The notes beneath the pieces are model-generated. The model saw nothing but the letters and a program-made list of their open reading frames with translations, made no database searches and had not been told where the DNA came from. From Flavobacterium oncorhynchi (GTDB lineage Bacteria; Bacteroidota; Bacteroidia; Flavobacteriales; Flavobacteriaceae): 64,000 nucleotides of DNA. Of the stretch, positions 63,135-64,000 are shown in pieces. Each line of letters opens with the position of its first letter. Position 1 is the stretch's first letter. The DNA is taken from NCBI RefSeq assembly GCF_002217355.1, contig NZ_MUHA01000015.1, forward strand, positions 1 through 64,000, given 5' to 3'. Both the position numbers and the translations under genes were made by a program.

Positions 63135-63545
63135 ATGGAGACAAAAATTTATATAAATCTTGCTGTAAAAGATTTAAAAAGAGCAATTTCATTTTTTAAT
63201 GAATTGGGGTTTTCTACCAATTTGAAATTTACAAATGAAAAGGGAGCCTGTATTGTTATTGGTAAAAACATAAATGTAATGCTTTTGCTTGAAGAGTTTT
63301 ATAAAACGTTTACCGATAAAGAGATTTGTGATTCAAATACAACCAGCGAAGTTCTTATTTCTATTTCTGTTGAAACACGTAAAGAGGTCGACGAAATAAT
63401 AGACAAAGCAGTCAAAGCAGGAGGAACAGATTATCAAAAAGCAAACGATTATGGATGGATGTATCAAAGAACTTTTTTAGATTTAGACGGACATCATTGG
63501 GAAGTTTTCTTTATGGATGAAACTCAGATTCCGGATCAAATGTAA
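63135..63545 (+). CDS. VOC family protein (glyoxalase/bleomycin-resistance/dioxygenase fold)
   Basis: A 136-residue protein with the paired beta-alpha-beta-beta-beta modules of the VOC superfamily (YINLAVKDLKRAISFFNELGFS and, in the second half, YQRTFLDLDGHHWEVFFMD, where His/Glu are typical metal ligands). Members of this subgroup are often annotated as lactoylglutathione lyase-like without proof. It is divergent from the GlxA-type regulator and 43 bp before an SRPBCC gene. Confidence 0.88.
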   Translation: METKIYINLAVKDLKRAISFFNELGFSTNLKFTNEKGACIVIGKNINVMLLLEEFYKTFTDKEICDSNTTSEVLISISVETRKEVDEIIDKAVKAGGTDYQKANDYGWMYQRTFLDLDGHHWEVFFMDETQIPDQM

Positions 63546-63588
63546 TTACAGTATAAATCAAAGTATAATTTAAAAAAAAATATAAACA

Positions 63589-63993
63589 ATGATAACAGTA
63601 CAAAATACAGTCAATGCATCAATAAACAAAGTTTGGGATTTTTGGACTTTACCGGAACATATCACAAAATGGAGTTTTGCCTCTCCAGATTGGCACACAC
63701 CTTATGCCGAAAATGATTTGCAAGAAGGCGGAAAGTTCAAATCGACTATGGCAGCAAAAGATGGCAGTATGAGTTTTGATTTTGAAGGTGAATACACACT
63801 GGTGCAGCCAAATGAAAATATTGAATACATAATGGCCGACGGCAGAAAAGTTGAAATTACTTTTAAGGAAACGGAGAATGGAGTAGAAATTATTGAAAGT
63901 TTTGACCCAGAAACTCAAAATCCTGAAGAAATGCAGCGCGGCGGCTGGCAGGCCATTTTGGATAACTTTAAAAGATATGTAGAGAATAATTAA
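63589..63993 (+). CDS. SRPBCC (START/AHSA1-like) family protein
   Basis: A 134-residue protein of the START/Bet v1 fold, AHSA1-like group: VNASINKVWDFWTLPEHITKWSFASPDWH at the N-terminus, then GGKFKSTMAAKDGSMSFDFEGEY and the C-terminal helix GGWQAILDNFKRYVENN. Such proteins bind hydrophobic ligands; a specific ligand cannot be given. It is complete, ends seven bases before the window edge, and is probably cotranscribed with the VOC gene. Confidence 0.9.
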   Translation: MITVQNTVNASINKVWDFWTLPEHITKWSFASPDWHTPYAENDLQEGGKFKSTMAAKDGSMSFDFEGEYTLVQPNENIEYIMADGRKVEITFKETENGVEIIESFDPETQNPEEMQRGGWQAILDNFKRYVENN

Positions 63994-64000
63994 TTTTTTT

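Noticed and set aside
1-64000. CRISPR array, tRNA or rRNA genes
   Set aside because: No regularly spaced short repeats with unique spacers and no tRNA/rRNA-like sequence was recognised on reading; a covariance-model scan would be needed to exclude small RNAs.

Overview
The window is a stretch of chromosome from a low-GC member of the Bacteroidota, almost certainly a Flavobacterium close to F. johnsoniae. The evidence is a complete SprA-type type IX secretion (T9SS) translocon gene, a T9SS type B sorting domain, three gene products typical of gliding Flavobacteriia (two PorP/SprF proteins and a likely RemB), almost no Shine-Dalgarno sequences, and many start regions preceded by the Bacteroidota -7 box TAnnTTTG. 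No tRNA, rRNA, CRISPR array, transposase or prophage was recognised. Most of the content is core genome.

Region by region. 1-5.0 kb: the 3' part of a giant repetitive surface adhesin, its PorP/SprF partner and an OmpA-family protein. 5.2-8.8 kb: a CBS protein, NADP-malic enzyme with a phosphotransacetylase-like tail, and ruvA. 8.8-19.9 kb: sprA, gcvH, a VanZ-like protein, deoC and probable remB, an order I remember from F. johnsoniae. 20.0-25.1 kb: respiratory-oxidase genes (heme O synthase, two subunit III genes, subunit IV, a cysteine-less Sco relative, a true Sco, a DUF420 protein and a tiny CxxC membrane protein). 25.2-34.8 kb: a DUF4403 lipoprotein, then a MacAB/TolC-like efflux operon (ATPase, two permeases, two adaptors, TolC), then a small membrane protein and tsaB. 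34.9-38.9 kb: MscS channel, an amphipathic helical protein, a NifU-type Fe-S scaffold, a stand-alone PorP/SprF protein and a gamma-carbonic anhydrase. 39.0-42.9 kb, minus strand: kelch lipoprotein, DUF4907 lipoprotein, LytS-type histidine kinase, secreted intradiol dioxygenase, LytTR response regulator. 43.2-45.8 kb: DUF4270 lipoprotein and an outer-membrane protein. 45.8-54.2 kb, minus strand: envelope biogenesis genes (CBS/ACT protein, nadK, DUF6089, uppS, bamA, two Skp/OmpH chaperones, murI). 54.3-60.1 kb: pdxJ, an alpha/beta hydrolase, a small four-TM protein, and the tig-clpP-clpX proteostasis block. 60.3-61.9 kb: a small accessory insert. 62.0-64.0 kb: a GlxA-type regulator, a VOC protein and an SRPBCC protein.

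The genes fall into a few working groups: gliding and T9SS secretion, terminal-oxidase assembly, envelope building (BamA, Skp, UppS, MurI), efflux, and protein quality control.

The least ordinary part is 60.1-62.0 kb. A decayed copy of the clpX 3' end and its downstream terminator lies about 1.83 kb beyond the original. Between the two copies is a lipoprotein with a C-terminal permuted-papain (LRAT-like) His...Asn-Cys signature, overlapping by 10 nt a small polytopic membrane protein. It looks like an old insertion that carried a two-gene module. Other points worth a look are a split two-component system that encloses a secreted dioxygenase, a promoter carried inside an inverted repeat between clpP and clpX, and a perfect 30-bp inverted repeat between convergent genes.
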